Of a stretch of 64,000 nt of DNA, positions 51,192 to 62,124 are shown piece by piece (position 1 is the first letter of the stretch; every line of letters starts with the position of its first letter). Source of the DNA: CAZTTG01 sp964615935 (GTDB lineage Bacteria; Planctomycetota; UBA1135; GCA-002686595). The stretch covers positions 81,047 to 145,046 of the forward strand of contig CAZTTG010000003.1 in the NCBI GenBank assembly GCA_964615935.1, given 5' to 3'. The notes under the pieces are model-generated. The model saw nothing but the letters and a program-made list of their open reading frames with translations. It was not told the DNA's origin and ran no database searches. Made by a program: the position numbers and the translations under genes.

Positions 51192-53075
51192 ATGAGACGA
51201 ACGCGCCGCCGAATCCGGCTCCTGGCCCCCATCCTGGCGGTCGCCGCCTGCCCGCTGACCGCGGCCCAGGCCGTGGTCCCCGAGGTCGAGAAGATCTCGG
51301 TGCCGGGCCTGTACCGCGGCTACTCCGAGGCGGTCTACGACGAGTGGATCCGGGAATCCACCTACGTGACGGTCTGGGACGAGACCCGGATCGCGGTCGA
51401 CGTGATCCGGCCCGCGGAGGAGGGCGTGGCGGTGGCCGATCCCCTGCCCGTCATCTGGACCTTCCACCGCTACCACCGGGCCGACGTCCGCGATGGCGAG
51501 GTGGTCTCCGTGGTCGACGCCCTCCCCTGGCTGCAGGACGTCCTGAGCCACGGGTACGTGGTGGCGGCGGCCGACGTGCGCGGATCGGGCGCCTCCTTCG
51601 GCACCTGGGAGGGACTGTTCACCCAGGCGCAGGCGCTGGACGGCCACGACATCACCGAGTGGCTCGCGGCGCAGCCCTTCTGCGACGGCAACGTGGGCAT
51701 GTTCGGAGGCTCGTACCTGGGCATGACCCAGTACCTGACGGCGGGCACCGGGCCCCCCCACCTGAAGGCCATCTTCCCGACCATGTCCGGAATCGACATG
51801 TACGACACCTGCTATCCGGGGGGCATCTTCCGGCACGACCTGGTGGACCGCTGGAGCGAGCTGGTCGGGTGGCTCGACGTCGAGAAGCCCGCCGCGCCGG
51901 TGCTGGACGAGGGAGGGGAGGAGCTCCTGCGCGAGGCCCTCGAGCGGCACGCCGGCAACCGCGACCTGCGCGAGCTGCTGCGGGGCATCCCCCTGCGCGA
52001 CGACGAGGACGAGCGGCTGGAGTCGCCCTGGGAGGCGATGAGCCCCTACAGGGCGCTCGAGGGGATCCGCTGGACCGAGGTGGCCGTCTACAACCTGTCC
52101 GGCTGGTTCGATGCCTTCGTGGCCGACGCCTTCCGCTGCCACGCGAGCCTGACCAACCCCCGGAAGCTGACCGTGGGGCCCTGGAGCCACACGCAATCCG
52201 CGGGCCTGGACATGGGCGCCGAGCACCTGCGCTGGTTCGACTACTGGCTCAAGGGCATCGACAACGGGATCATGGACGAGCCCCCCATCCACTTCTACAC
52301 GATGGGAACGCCTCCGGGGGAGGATCCCTGGAACACGAGCCACGTCTGGCCGCTTCCCGAGGCGCCCAAGGGCCGCGTCATCGGCCGTCACGAGGTGCCC
52401 TGGCACTTCCGGATCAGCCTGCAGGGCACCGACTTCGGTTCCTCGAACAACGGCCTCCTGACGGTGATCAAGCCCCTGGACCGCTCCATGGACCTGTACC
52501 AGGTGGACTACTCCGCCAGCTCGGGCAAGCCTTCCCGCTGGAGCAACACCTACGGCGACGGCGGCTCGGACTTCGCCTACGGGGACATGAGCGCCAACGA
52601 CCTCAAGGGGCTCACCTACACCAGTATGGTCCTCCCCAAGACCTTCGAGCTGACCGGCTCCCCGGTGGTGCACCTGTGGGTGCGCGCCAACGTCAAGGAG
52701 CTGGACTTCTTCGTCTACCTGGAGGAGATCGATCCCCAGGGCCGCTCGCACTACGTGACCGAGGGGATGCTGCGCTCCTCGCACCGCGCCGCCTCGGACG
52801 ATCCCCCCTACGAGACCTTCGGCCTGCCGTGGCATCGCGGCGCCGAGGCCGACCTGGCGCCCTTCGAGTCGGGCGAGCCCACCGAGCTGGTCTTCGCCAT
52901 GTACCCGACCTCGAACTACTTCGACGCCCAGAATCGGGTCCGCGTCACGGTCACCTGCGCCGATCGCGACAACCACGAAACGCCCGAGCTGGACCCGCCG
53001 CCCCAGGTGCTGGTGTACCGGTCGACCGAGTACCCCTCGCGGGTGATCTTCCCAATCGTCTGGCGGGAGGAGTAA
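51192..53075 (+). CDS. Secreted CocE/NonD family X-Pro dipeptidyl-peptidase-like hydrolase
   Basis: 627 residues with a basic N-terminus and signal peptide (cleavage near residue 26). Alpha/beta-hydrolase core: AAADVRGSGASFGTW, nucleophile S174 in MFGGSYLGMTQY (GGSYxG form), Asp in YNLSGWFDAFV, His in VGPWSHTQ, then LRWFDYWLKGIDNGIMDEPPI, which is diagnostic of CocE relatives. The C-terminal third is the jelly-roll domain of this family (GSPVVHLWVRANVKELDFFVYL). Relatives cleave esters or acyl-prolyl bonds; the substrate is unknown. AGGAAG upstream supports the ATG. Confidence 0.92.
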   Translation: MRRTRRRIRLLAPILAVAACPLTAAQAVVPEVEKISVPGLYRGYSEAVYDEWIRESTYVTVWDETRIAVDVIRPAEEGVAVADPLPVIWTFHRYHRADVRDGEVVSVVDALPWLQDVLSHGYVVAAADVRGSGASFGTWEGLFTQAQALDGHDITEWLAAQPFCDGNVGMFGGSYLGMTQYLTAGTGPPHLKAIFPTMSGIDMYDTCYPGGIFRHDLVDRWSELVGWLDVEKPAAPVLDEGGEELLREALERHAGNRDLRELLRGIPLRDDEDERLESPWEAMSPYRALEGIRWTEVAVYNLSGWFDAFVADAFRCHASLTNPRKLTVGPWSHTQSAGLDMGAEHLRWFDYWLKGIDNGIMDEPPIHFYTMGTPPGEDPWNTSHVWPLPEAPKGRVIGRHEVPWHFRISLQGTDFGSSNNGLLTVIKPLDRSMDLYQVDYSASSGKPSRWSNTYGDGGSDFAYGDMSANDLKGLTYTSMVLPKTFELTGSPVVHLWVRANVKELDFFVYLEEIDPQGRSHYVTEGMLRSSHRAASDDPPYETFGLPWHRGAEADLAPFESGEPTELVFAMYPTSNYFDAQNRVRVTVTCADRDNHETPELDPPPQVLVYRSTEYPSRVIFPIVWREE

Positions 53076-53118
53076 GAGTACCGACGGCGACTGGCATCCT
53101 TCCCAGCTGTGGACGGCT

Positions 53119-53151
53119 CTCGGGTCTAGTAGTGTCCCCTCCGGACCCGAG
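53119..53151 (+). terminator. Possible terminator after the CocE-like gene
   Basis: Eight-base perfect arms (53119-53126 with 53144-53151) with a 17-base loop, 43 bp after the stop codon. A second small hairpin (53162-53180, seven-base arms) follows before the H-NOX-like gene. Confidence 0.4.
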
Positions 53152-53273
53152 CCGCGCGCTCCGCGGCCTTCAGGGCCGCGCGTTCCCCTGCCGAAGTAAC
53201 GGCTGCGTCCGCGACCGATGCGCGCGTCAGCGGGCCGCACCGTCCTCGAGCACCCCGCGGGAAGGAAGACGCC

Positions 53274-53554
53274 ATGAAGGGCGTGATCAACAAGGGCATC
53301 CAGGAGCTGGTGGAGGAGAAGTTCGGGCTGGAGGCCTGGGAGGAGGTGAAGCGACGGGCCGGCTGCCACGAGCCCTTCTTCGCCACCCATCGGGAGTACC
53401 CCGACGAGATGACCGCGGACCTGGTCGAGGCCGCCGCCGGCGCGCTGGGCCTGATCGAAGGGGTGTGCACGCTCTTCGACGAGGAGCTCTCGGTGCGGGA
53501 GATCTCCTGCGCCCTCGAGGGCGATCCCCGCTGCACCATGGAGGTGAGCTTCCC

Positions 53555-53558
<4 letters not shown>
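53274..53558 (+). CDS. Minimal H-NOX (haem-NO/O2-binding) relative lacking the haem pocket
   Basis: 94 residues; GGAAGGAAG before the ATG. Residues 1-58 match the H-NOX N-terminal helical lobe: MKGVINKGIQELVEEKFGLE is the family start, followed by AWEEVKRRAG, YPDEMTADLV and AAAGALGL. Residues about 59-94 match the last helix and strand of H-NOX: GLIEGVCTLFDEEL then SCALEGDPRCTMEVSF, with the paired cysteines (C79, C87) seen near the C-terminus of many bacterial members. Full H-NOX has about 180 residues; about 85-110 are missing in frame, including the proximal histidine and the YxSxR haem-propionate motif. Haem binding as known is therefore not possible. The stop overlaps the TTG start of a hybrid kinase with an HNOBA domain, its natural partner. 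Confidence 0.75.
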
Positions 53559-55300
<1,742 letters not shown>

Positions 55301-55377
55301 GCGGAACCGCGGTTTCGCGGGCCGGTCCGGCTCCCGGCGAGCCTACCCTGGTGCGGAAGCCGCACCCTGGAGGAGCC

Positions 55378-57150
55378 ATGACCCGCCCCGTTCCCGCGCG
55401 ATCCGGAGCTCTCGATCCCCGCTCGTGGGGCCCCCTCGGCGCCGCGCTGCTGCTCGCCGCGGCGGCGATCGCCCAGGAGGAGGAGCGAGGCGCCCTCGAG
55501 CTCGCCATCCACTTCGACGCCGAGCAGTGCGCCGAGGCCGTCGACGGCCGCGTGCTGCTCTTCCTCGCCAGGGACCGTCGGAGCGAGCCCCGCTTCCGCT
55601 TCAGCGGCGGCCTGGACACGGTCCAGGGCTTCGGGATCGACGTGGAGGGCCTGGAGCCGGGCGAGGCCGCGGTGATCGACGGGGGGGTCTTCGGCTTCCC
55701 GCTGCGGAGCCTGGCCGATCTGCCGCCCGACCGCTACGTGGTCCAGGCCCTGCTCCACCGCTACGAGACCGTGCATCCCGCCCACGGCCACGAGCTGAAG
55801 CTGCCCCTGGACCGGGGCGAGGGTCAGCGGTGGTACGCGGCCCCCGGCAACCTGTACAGCACCCCGCGCCGGGTCCGCATCGATCCGGCCGCGCCCGAGC
55901 GCGTCGAGATCCGCCTCAACCGGGTCAACCCGCCGGCGCCGCCGGCGCCCGAGGACACCCGCTACGTCCGTCACCTGCGCATCCAGAGCGAGCTCCTGAC
56001 GGACTTCTGGGGGCAGCCGACGCACCTGGGCGCCCACGTGCTGGTGCCGGAGGGCTTCGACGAGCACCCCGAGGCGCGCTACCCCCTGGCCATCTTCCAC
56101 GGCCACTTCTCCCGCGACTTCGGCGGCTTCCGCGAGGAGCCTCCGGATCCCGACCTCGAGCCCGACTACAGCGAGCGCTTCGGACTGGAGGGCTACAACC
56201 GGATCGTCCAGCAGGAGGCCCACGACTTCTATCGGATGTGGACCGGCCCCGGCTTCCCGCGCCTCCTGATCGTCGAGCTCCAGCACCCCAATCCCTTCTA
56301 CGACGACTCCTACGCGGTGAACTCGGCCAACCTCGGCCCCTATGGCGACGCGATCACCTACGAGCTGATCCCCGCGATCGAGGAGCGCTTCCGCGGCCTG
56401 GGCGAGGGCTGGGCGCGCTTCCTCTACGGCGGCTCCACCGGCGGCTGGGAGGCCCTGGCCGCGCAGACCTTCTACCCCGACGAGTACAACGGCTGCTTCG
56501 CGGCCTGCCCCGATCCCATCGACTTCCGCGCCTACGTGCAGGTGGACGTCTACGAGGACGACAACGCCTACTGGGAGGAGGGTCCCTTCAAGCGAGTCCT
56601 GCGGCCGTGCGGCCGCAACTGGCTGGGGCAGCTCGTGGGGACGCTCCGGGACTACAACCACCGCGAGCTGGTTCTGGGCACCCGGAGCCGCTCGGGCAGC
56701 CAGTTCGACGCCTGGCAGGCGGTCTTCTCGCCCCGGGGCGAGGACGGCTATCCCGCCCCCATCTGGGACAAGCTCACCGGCGAGATCGACCGGGACGTGG
56801 CCGCCTACTGGCGCGAGAACTACGACCTGCGCCACATCCTGGAGCGCGACTGGGCGACGCTCGGGCCCCGGCTGCAGGGCAAGATCCACATCTACTGCGG
56901 AGACATGGACAACTGGTACCTCAACAACGCCGTGTACCTGATGGAGGACTTTCTGGAGAGCGCCGCGGATCCTCCCTACGGGGGCCAGGTGGACTACGGC
57001 GACCGCGCCGAGCACTGCTGGAACGGCGACCACGAGAACCCCAACGCGATCTCGCGGCTGCGCTACAACTGGATGTACCTTCCCCGGATCCTGGAGCGCA
57101 TCGAGGAGAGCGCTCCGCCCGGCGCCGATCTGACCAGCTGGAGGTACTGA
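55378..57150 (+). CDS. Secreted alpha/beta-hydrolase (putative esterase)
   Basis: 590 residues with a signal peptide (about 18-32). The N-terminal roughly 190 residues are beta-rich. The hydrolase core starts near 200: THLGAHVLVPEGFDEHPEARYPLAIFHGH, with the nucleophile S353 in RFLYGGSTGGWEALA (GGSTGG, as in esterase D-like folds). GKIHIYCGDMDNWYLNNAV probably supplies the aspartate and AEHCWNGDHEN the histidine. Substrate unknown. GGAGGAG directly before ATG 55378 decides this start over an in-frame GTG at 55351. Confidence 0.82.
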   Translation: MTRPVPARSGALDPRSWGPLGAALLLAAAAIAQEEERGALELAIHFDAEQCAEAVDGRVLLFLARDRRSEPRFRFSGGLDTVQGFGIDVEGLEPGEAAVIDGGVFGFPLRSLADLPPDRYVVQALLHRYETVHPAHGHELKLPLDRGEGQRWYAAPGNLYSTPRRVRIDPAAPERVEIRLNRVNPPAPPAPEDTRYVRHLRIQSELLTDFWGQPTHLGAHVLVPEGFDEHPEARYPLAIFHGHFSRDFGGFREEPPDPDLEPDYSERFGLEGYNRIVQQEAHDFYRMWTGPGFPRLLIVELQHPNPFYDDSYAVNSANLGPYGDAITYELIPAIEERFRGLGEGWARFLYGGSTGGWEALAAQTFYPDEYNGCFAACPDPIDFRAYVQVDVYEDDNAYWEEGPFKRVLRPCGRNWLGQLVGTLRDYNHRELVLGTRSRSGSQFDAWQAVFSPRGEDGYPAPIWDKLTGEIDRDVAAYWRENYDLRHILERDWATLGPRLQGKIHIYCGDMDNWYLNNAVYLMEDFLESAADPPYGGQVDYGDRAEHCWNGDHENPNAISRLRYNWMYLPRILERIEESAPPGADLTSWRY

Positions 57151-57169
57151 GCCCTCGCGGGCGGGCTCA
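57148..57169. terminator. Bidirectional hairpin containing both convergent stop codons
   Basis: Perfect seven-base arms with an eight-base loop. The left arm begins with the TGA of the esterase gene and the right arm ends with the reverse TGA of the STT3-like gene, so one small palindrome serves two genes. Confidence 0.5.
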
Positions 57170-59455
57170 CTGCAGGCGGATCGTCTCGCCCTGGAGCACG
57201 GCCTGCTGGCCCACCACGAGCGGCCGTCGCGCTCCGCTCCGGCCGAGCCACCAGACCGCGCCGGGGGCCACCCGGCCGTCCCCGTTGGCGCCCTCGGTGC
57301 AGTAGGGCAGGCGCAGGCGCGCCGTGCCGTCCTCGCCCACCTGGACGCGATCGGCGTGTCGCAGCCGCAGTCCAGCCTCCCGGTACTCCACGGCGAGCTC
57401 GACGGAGAGCTCGGCGCCGGGCGCGCCGCGGGCGGTCAGCACGGCGCCGGGCACCACCTCCCAGATCCAGCCCGCCGGCGTCCTCTTCACGAAGCTCTGC
57501 AGAGGCGATTGGGGATCGGGGATGGGTGAGGCGTGCACGAGGCGCAGGAAGCGCAGGGGCTCCCTCACGCCCCACTGCGGCGGTTCCCCGCCGGCTCCGG
57601 CGATCAGCATCCGGCACCCCACCGTCCGGAACCACCTCTCCTGCAGCCCCCCCCTCCACCTTCCGGGTCGGCCCCGGAGGTACATGGAATGGAGTCTCGG
57701 CGAGACCGACTGGATCATGTTCGGGAGCTGTCGGACGAGCTGCGAGCTGAGCAGGACGTGCCCCGCGCCTCGGCGGCGCAGGATGGCCTCGGCCTCCTCG
57801 GGATCCTCGGTGAGGAAGAAGGCGCTGGGATCCGCGAAGCTCTCGGCGCCGATGTAGCTGCCGAAGTTGGTGGCCACGGTGGGCCGTCCGGCGACCCACT
57901 CGATCATGTGGCCGAAGCCCCAGTGGGCCAGCACCCCGGCGCCGGCCGCCGAGGGGGGTCGTTCGCTCAGCCAGGAGCACATGCCGCGCGCGCACTCCTG
58001 CTCCCGGCGAAGCCCGCTCTGCGGCGGCGCCTCCGATCGGATCTGGTCGGCGGCTCGCTGCAGCGTGTGCCACTGCGCGGCGGCGGCCAGCAAGAATCCG
58101 CCGCCGACCGCCATCCAGGGCGAGAGCTTGCGCCGGGCGGCCATCCGCTCTCCCGTCGGCCCGAGCCACGCTCCCAGGGCCACGGCCAGGGGCATGGCCA
58201 GAGGTTCGGCGAAGCGCATCTGCGCGCCGGCCTGCAGCGCCAGCAGGGGGACGGCGACGACCCAGGGGAGCAGGGCCAGGTCGCGGCCGCGCAGGAGCGC
58301 CGCGAGCATCGCGATCCAGGCGATGGGCAGCAGGGGCGAGGCCCATCCCAGCCAGTCGAAGAGCTGCAGGCGCCCGCTCGGGCCGCTCTGGAAGAGCGAG
58401 GAGGACTCCTGGACGTTCGACATGAACGAGTTGGAGCCGGAGGCCCACTGCAGGGCCTCGCGCACGCCCGCGCCGGCGGGCGAGATCAGCAGCGCCGCGG
58501 CCGCGGCGGCCAGCCCCGCGGCGGCGATCCAGGGGGTGCGGCGCAGGGCCGTCGATCCCCTCCCGAGGAACGGCAGGGGCAGGAACACCAGGGCGCCCAG
58601 CAGGAGCCAGGTGGGGTGGAACCAGGACAGGTTCACGAGCGTCCAGGGCGAGGCCTGGTTCCACGGGCTCGCCATCGCCGCGGGCAGGACGACCGCCAGG
58701 GCCGCCAGGTGAAAGCCCAGGCCGAGCGCCGCCGTCCCCGCTCGCGGTCTTCGGGCGTGCATCAAGAGCAGTATCCCGAGCAGGACCTGCACCTCGAGGA
58801 CGTACAGCAGGAAGGCCACCCACGAGCCCAGCCCCAGCCCCGCCAGCGCGCCGGCGGCGACGCCCAGCAGGGCGCATCGCCGGGGGCGCCCGATGCCCTT
58901 CCCTCGCAGCGCCACGGAGAGGAGCAGCAGCATGGCCGCCTGCAGCAGGGACACGAAGGCGTGGTGATCTCCGTTGCCCAGGCGGCTGTAGAGGATCGAC
59001 GCCATGAGCAGGGCGCAGTACCCCCCCGCGAAGGCGGCGGCCGTCCTCCCGGCCAGCAGGCCGGCGGCGAGGGCGGCCAGGCAGGCGGTCAGGACCCCCA
59101 GCGCCACGGGCAGGCTGCCGGTGAAGTGCTCGACGAACGCCCGCCGGGCCTCGATCTCCTCCGGAGCGAAGGGCGCCATCAGGCCCCAGAGCAGGTACGT
59201 GTAGTAGGGCGGCCAGGGAATGGGCGCGCCTTCGGGGTGGTTCAGGATCGGGTCGGTGCCCGCGACGGGCAGGCCCTCCTCGAAGGCCCTCTCCACGCGC
59301 CGCATGTGGTACAGGCCGTCGGGGTCGTAGCTGACCCACCCCTCCTGCCCGGGAATCTCGAGGCACAGCCCCCGATCGAGCAGGCGGACGGTCGTGGCCG
59401 TGGCGGCCACCAGCAGGCCGACGATCAGTGCTCCGACGAGTCCCTTGCCGCGCAT
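57167..59455 (-). CDS. STT3/AglB/PglB-like oligosaccharyltransferase-type membrane protein
   Basis: 762 residues, about 11-13 helices then a C-terminal soluble domain. STT3-family landmarks: a first-loop acidic motif SYDPDGLYHMRRVE (D44, D46) followed by GTDPILNHPEGAPIPWPP; a second-loop GNGDHHAFVSLL; and AHWGFGHMIEWVAGRPTVATNFG, which sits where WWDYG and the following glycine/Asn motif occur. WWD has become HWG, so the acceptor-binding Asp is missing. The protein may transfer glycans to other acceptors or use a changed sequon. The ATG at 59455 begins a good first helix; no Shine-Dalgarno is seen. Confidence 0.72.
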   Translation of the reverse strand: MRGKGLVGALIVGLLVAATATTVRLLDRGLCLEIPGQEGWVSYDPDGLYHMRRVERAFEEGLPVAGTDPILNHPEGAPIPWPPYYTYLLWGLMAPFAPEEIEARRAFVEHFTGSLPVALGVLTACLAALAAGLLAGRTAAAFAGGYCALLMASILYSRLGNGDHHAFVSLLQAAMLLLLSVALRGKGIGRPRRCALLGVAAGALAGLGLGSWVAFLLYVLEVQVLLGILLLMHARRPRAGTAALGLGFHLAALAVVLPAAMASPWNQASPWTLVNLSWFHPTWLLLGALVFLPLPFLGRGSTALRRTPWIAAAGLAAAAAALLISPAGAGVREALQWASGSNSFMSNVQESSSLFQSGPSGRLQLFDWLGWASPLLPIAWIAMLAALLRGRDLALLPWVVAVPLLALQAGAQMRFAEPLAMPLAVALGAWLGPTGERMAARRKLSPWMAVGGGFLLAAAAQWHTLQRAADQIRSEAPPQSGLRREQECARGMCSWLSERPPSAAGAGVLAHWGFGHMIEWVAGRPTVATNFGSYIGAESFADPSAFFLTEDPEEAEAILRRRGAGHVLLSSQLVRQLPNMIQSVSPRLHSMYLRGRPGRWRGGLQERWFRTVGCRMLIAGAGGEPPQWGVREPLRFLRLVHASPIPDPQSPLQSFVKRTPAGWIWEVVPGAVLTARGAPGAELSVELAVEYREAGLRLRHADRVQVGEDGTARLRLPYCTEGANGDGRVAPGAVWWLGRSGARRPLVVGQQAVLQGETIRLQ

Positions 59456-59465
59456 GGTGGCGGTG

Positions 59466-59487
59466 CCCCGGTGGGAGGGCACCGGGG
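59466..59487 (-). terminator. Hairpin between M28 peptidase and STT3-like genes
   Basis: Eight-base perfect arms (59466-59473 with 59480-59487) around six bases, 59 bp past the peptidase stop and 10 bp before the STT3-like start. It could end the upstream transcript or mask initiation of the downstream one. Confidence 0.35.
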
Positions 59488-59546
59488 AACACCATAGGCA
59501 TCCCCGGACGGGACGGGAAGCGGCGGCTCGGGGACCGGGCGCGCCC

Positions 59547-61982
59547 TCAGTAGCGGTAGCGCCGGGGCGGGGCGGCCCCGATGACCTGCAGGTTGCCGCC
59601 GGTGATTCCACCCTCGCCCCGCTGGGACCCGCAGATCTCCTTGTGGGCCCAGCCCTTCTCGATGAGGCCGAGGTAGAGGGGGACCTTCGCCGAGTCGAGC
59701 CCCTCCGTGGAGGTGAGGTGGATCACGAGCGGTGAGCGCGTGCCCAGGAGCTCCTTGGCCCTCTCGAGGCGCGCGATGAATCCGTCCACGTCGCCGGGAT
59801 CGAGATCGATGCCCAGCAGCACCTCCTTGGCCGCGATGCGCTCGGCCCTGGAATCGTCGAGGACCAGGTCGCCCGTGATGAGGAAGGGCTTCCCGGCGGC
59901 GGAGAGGAAGTCGTCGACCAGCCCCTCGCCGGGGGACTGCAGGTGTACGACGAGGCCGATCTCCTCCATCTTCCGCAGGGCGGCCCGGCCTGGATCGGTC
60001 AGCCGGCCCTCGGCGATCCACACGCCGTCGTCGCCTCGGATGTCCACCCGTCCGAATCCGTAGAACTCCGAAGCGAGCCCCAGCAGGTCCACGTCCCCCG
60101 CGAAGGCTCGAAGGTCCGCCAGACCCCGGGTCGCGGATCTCGCCGGCCGGGAGGGGCCTCGAGGCTCGCCCGCCTCCGGCGCCGGGCCGAAGCGCGAGCG
60201 CCGGGAAGCCCGCTGTCGGGACGCATCCTCTCGGATCATCTCCAGGGCCTCGGACAGGATCCGGTCGTGCAGGGCCGCCTTCCCGTCCTCCTCCATCGTC
60301 ACGACCTCCCAGATGCTGTCCTCCAGCCCGGGGTTGAAGTTGGCGATGTTCATCCGCACCCCCTGGTAGATCTCCTTGCGGTTCTCGATCAGGAGGTCCA
60401 CCTCGGTCTCCAGCGCCAGGTTCATGGCTCCCTGCAGGGCGAATTGCGCGCACCGGCCCAGGATTCCCGGATCGATCTTGGCCGCGTCGTCCTCGGGCTG
60501 GTGGAAGTCCGGGTGCCCGCCGCCGCCGGTGGTCATCAGCGCCAGCGACTCGATCCCCTCGACGATGAAGGCCGAGTGATCGCTGCCGCCGGGGCCGCCG
60601 GTGCTGGGCTGCACGATCTCCAGGATCTCCGGATCCTGATCCCGCTGGATCACCTCCCAGATGCCGGGGAAGTTCAGGGCTCCCGGCGCGCGGATCGCGT
60701 CCCCCAGGCCGACCATGTCGGCGTTGAAGTACGCGACCACCCGATCCAGGGAGACGCCGTCGGTGGGATTGGCGGCGTAGTGCTTGGAGCCCAGAAGGCC
60801 CATCTCCTCCCCGGTCCAGCAGCAGAAGACCATGGTGCGCTTGGGTTTGAAGCCGCCCTGGGCCAGGGTGCGCGCCACCTCCATGGTGAGCGCCGAGCCG
60901 GAGGCGTTGTCGTCGGCTCCGTTGCGGACGTACCCGTCCCGCATCCCCACGTGGTCCAGGTGTCCACCGAGGATGACGTACTGGTCCTTCAGGCGCGGAT
61001 CGGTCCCCTGGATCTTGGCGATGACGTTGCGGGCGACGCTGGTCCCGTCCTCCTCGGAGACCTTCAGCACGGACTCGTACCCCTTCAGGCCGACCTCCAC
61101 CCCGGTCGCGCAGCTGTGGACCTCTCCACCCTTTATCGCCCGGCAGGTGGACTCCACGCGCCGCTGAAAGCCGCTCGGCGACTCCTGCGGATCCGACTTG
61201 AGGATCGCGCGGAAGACCCGCTCCTCGATGGTGAAGGTGAGGAAGTGTCGATCCGACAGGACGTCATCGCCCCCCGACCTCGAGGAGGAGCGGCCCCTCG
61301 GCTGGCTGCCCTCCTCATCGGAGAGGGGGTCGTAGAGCAGCAGGGCCAGGGCGTCCCGCCGGTACGCGGTCTGCACCTTCGCGTTCGTCTGCGCCTCTTC
61401 CTTCCAGGGATCCTCGGCTTCCGGCTCCGCCTCCTCGTCCGACGAGCGCGTGAACCACCCTCGCGCTTCCGGGGCCGAGTGCGGCGAGCCGGTGAACGCG
61501 AGGACGATCTTCCCCTCGACGTTCAGGCCCGCGTACTCGTCGAGGCCCTTGTCCGCGGCCGAGATCCCGTATCCGACGAAGACGACCTCGGCCCGGGCCT
61601 CGGCGCCGGGCGTGGAGAAGGAGTGGATCCGGAAGTCCCCGTCGTCCGGCTCGAAGGCGCGATCACCTACCGTCAGGCGCGGCACCCCGACGTTCCGCTC
61701 GAAGCTCCGGATGGGCACCGCCTGGAACCAGGTGCCGTCCTCTCCGGCCGGTTCCAGGCCCCACTCCTCGAAGCGCGCGGCCACCCAGTCGGCCGCCCTG
61801 CGGAATCCCTCCGTGCAGGTCTGGCGGCCTTGAAGCTCGTCCGAGGCGAGGAAGGTGATGTACTCCTTGGCCCGGTTCCCGTCGGCCAGGAATCGATCCT
61901 CGCCCTCTCCTCCGGTGGCGGGGGTCAGGAGCGCGGGGAGCAGCAGTGCGGCCAGGGCCGCGGCCTTCGTCGATCCTTGCAT
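59547..61982 (-). CDS. Secreted M28-family zinc aminopeptidase with extra C-terminal domain
   Basis: 811 residues, signal peptide 1-24. A PA-like domain lies at about 125-310. Metal ligands of M28 are intact: H341 in GGHLDHVG, D357 in NGADDNASG, E392/E393 in TGEEMG, D422 in NADMVG and H494 in PDFHQPEDD. After about residue 540 comes an unusual C-terminal part with a basic Arg/Pro linker (RASRRSRFGPAPEAG) and an alpha/beta region (DLRAFAGDVDLLGLASEFYGFG...DIRGDDGVWIAEGRLTDPGRAAL, LVIHLTSTEGLDSAKVPL). The second part resembles biopolymer-transport ExbD/TolR-type C-terminal segments only loosely, so it stays unassigned. Likely an extracytoplasmic peptidase. Confidence 0.87.
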   Translation of the reverse strand: MQGSTKAAALAALLLPALLTPATGGEGEDRFLADGNRAKEYITFLASDELQGRQTCTEGFRRAADWVAARFEEWGLEPAGEDGTWFQAVPIRSFERNVGVPRLTVGDRAFEPDDGDFRIHSFSTPGAEARAEVVFVGYGISAADKGLDEYAGLNVEGKIVLAFTGSPHSAPEARGWFTRSSDEEAEPEAEDPWKEEAQTNAKVQTAYRRDALALLLYDPLSDEEGSQPRGRSSSRSGGDDVLSDRHFLTFTIEERVFRAILKSDPQESPSGFQRRVESTCRAIKGGEVHSCATGVEVGLKGYESVLKVSEEDGTSVARNVIAKIQGTDPRLKDQYVILGGHLDHVGMRDGYVRNGADDNASGSALTMEVARTLAQGGFKPKRTMVFCCWTGEEMGLLGSKHYAANPTDGVSLDRVVAYFNADMVGLGDAIRAPGALNFPGIWEVIQRDQDPEILEIVQPSTGGPGGSDHSAFIVEGIESLALMTTGGGGHPDFHQPEDDAAKIDPGILGRCAQFALQGAMNLALETEVDLLIENRKEIYQGVRMNIANFNPGLEDSIWEVVTMEEDGKAALHDRILSEALEMIREDASRQRASRRSRFGPAPEAGEPRGPSRPARSATRGLADLRAFAGDVDLLGLASEFYGFGRVDIRGDDGVWIAEGRLTDPGRAALRKMEEIGLVVHLQSPGEGLVDDFLSAAGKPFLITGDLVLDDSRAERIAAKEVLLGIDLDPGDVDGFIARLERAKELLGTRSPLVIHLTSTEGLDSAKVPLYLGLIEKGWAHKEICGSQRGEGGITGGNLQVIGAAPPRRYRY

Positions 61983-62050
61983 GGGGGTCCCTCCTGTGGT
62001 CGTTCGCGGGCTCCGGGCACCGGGCGTGAGCCGGTCGAGGTGCATGATAC

Positions 62051-62095
62051 GGCAGCCGCGATGCCGCGGTAGGCTGCCTCCCGCGAGGTCGCGGG
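62051..62095 (-). terminator. Tandem hairpins after the BNR-like gene
   Basis: Two adjacent hairpins: five-base plus five-base stems within 62051-62078, and six-base arms 62080-62085 with 62090-62095, starting 29 bp after the stop codon at 62125. Confidence 0.5.
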
Positions 62096-62124
62096 ATCAT
62101 GCACGGCCTTGACCTTCGTTTACG

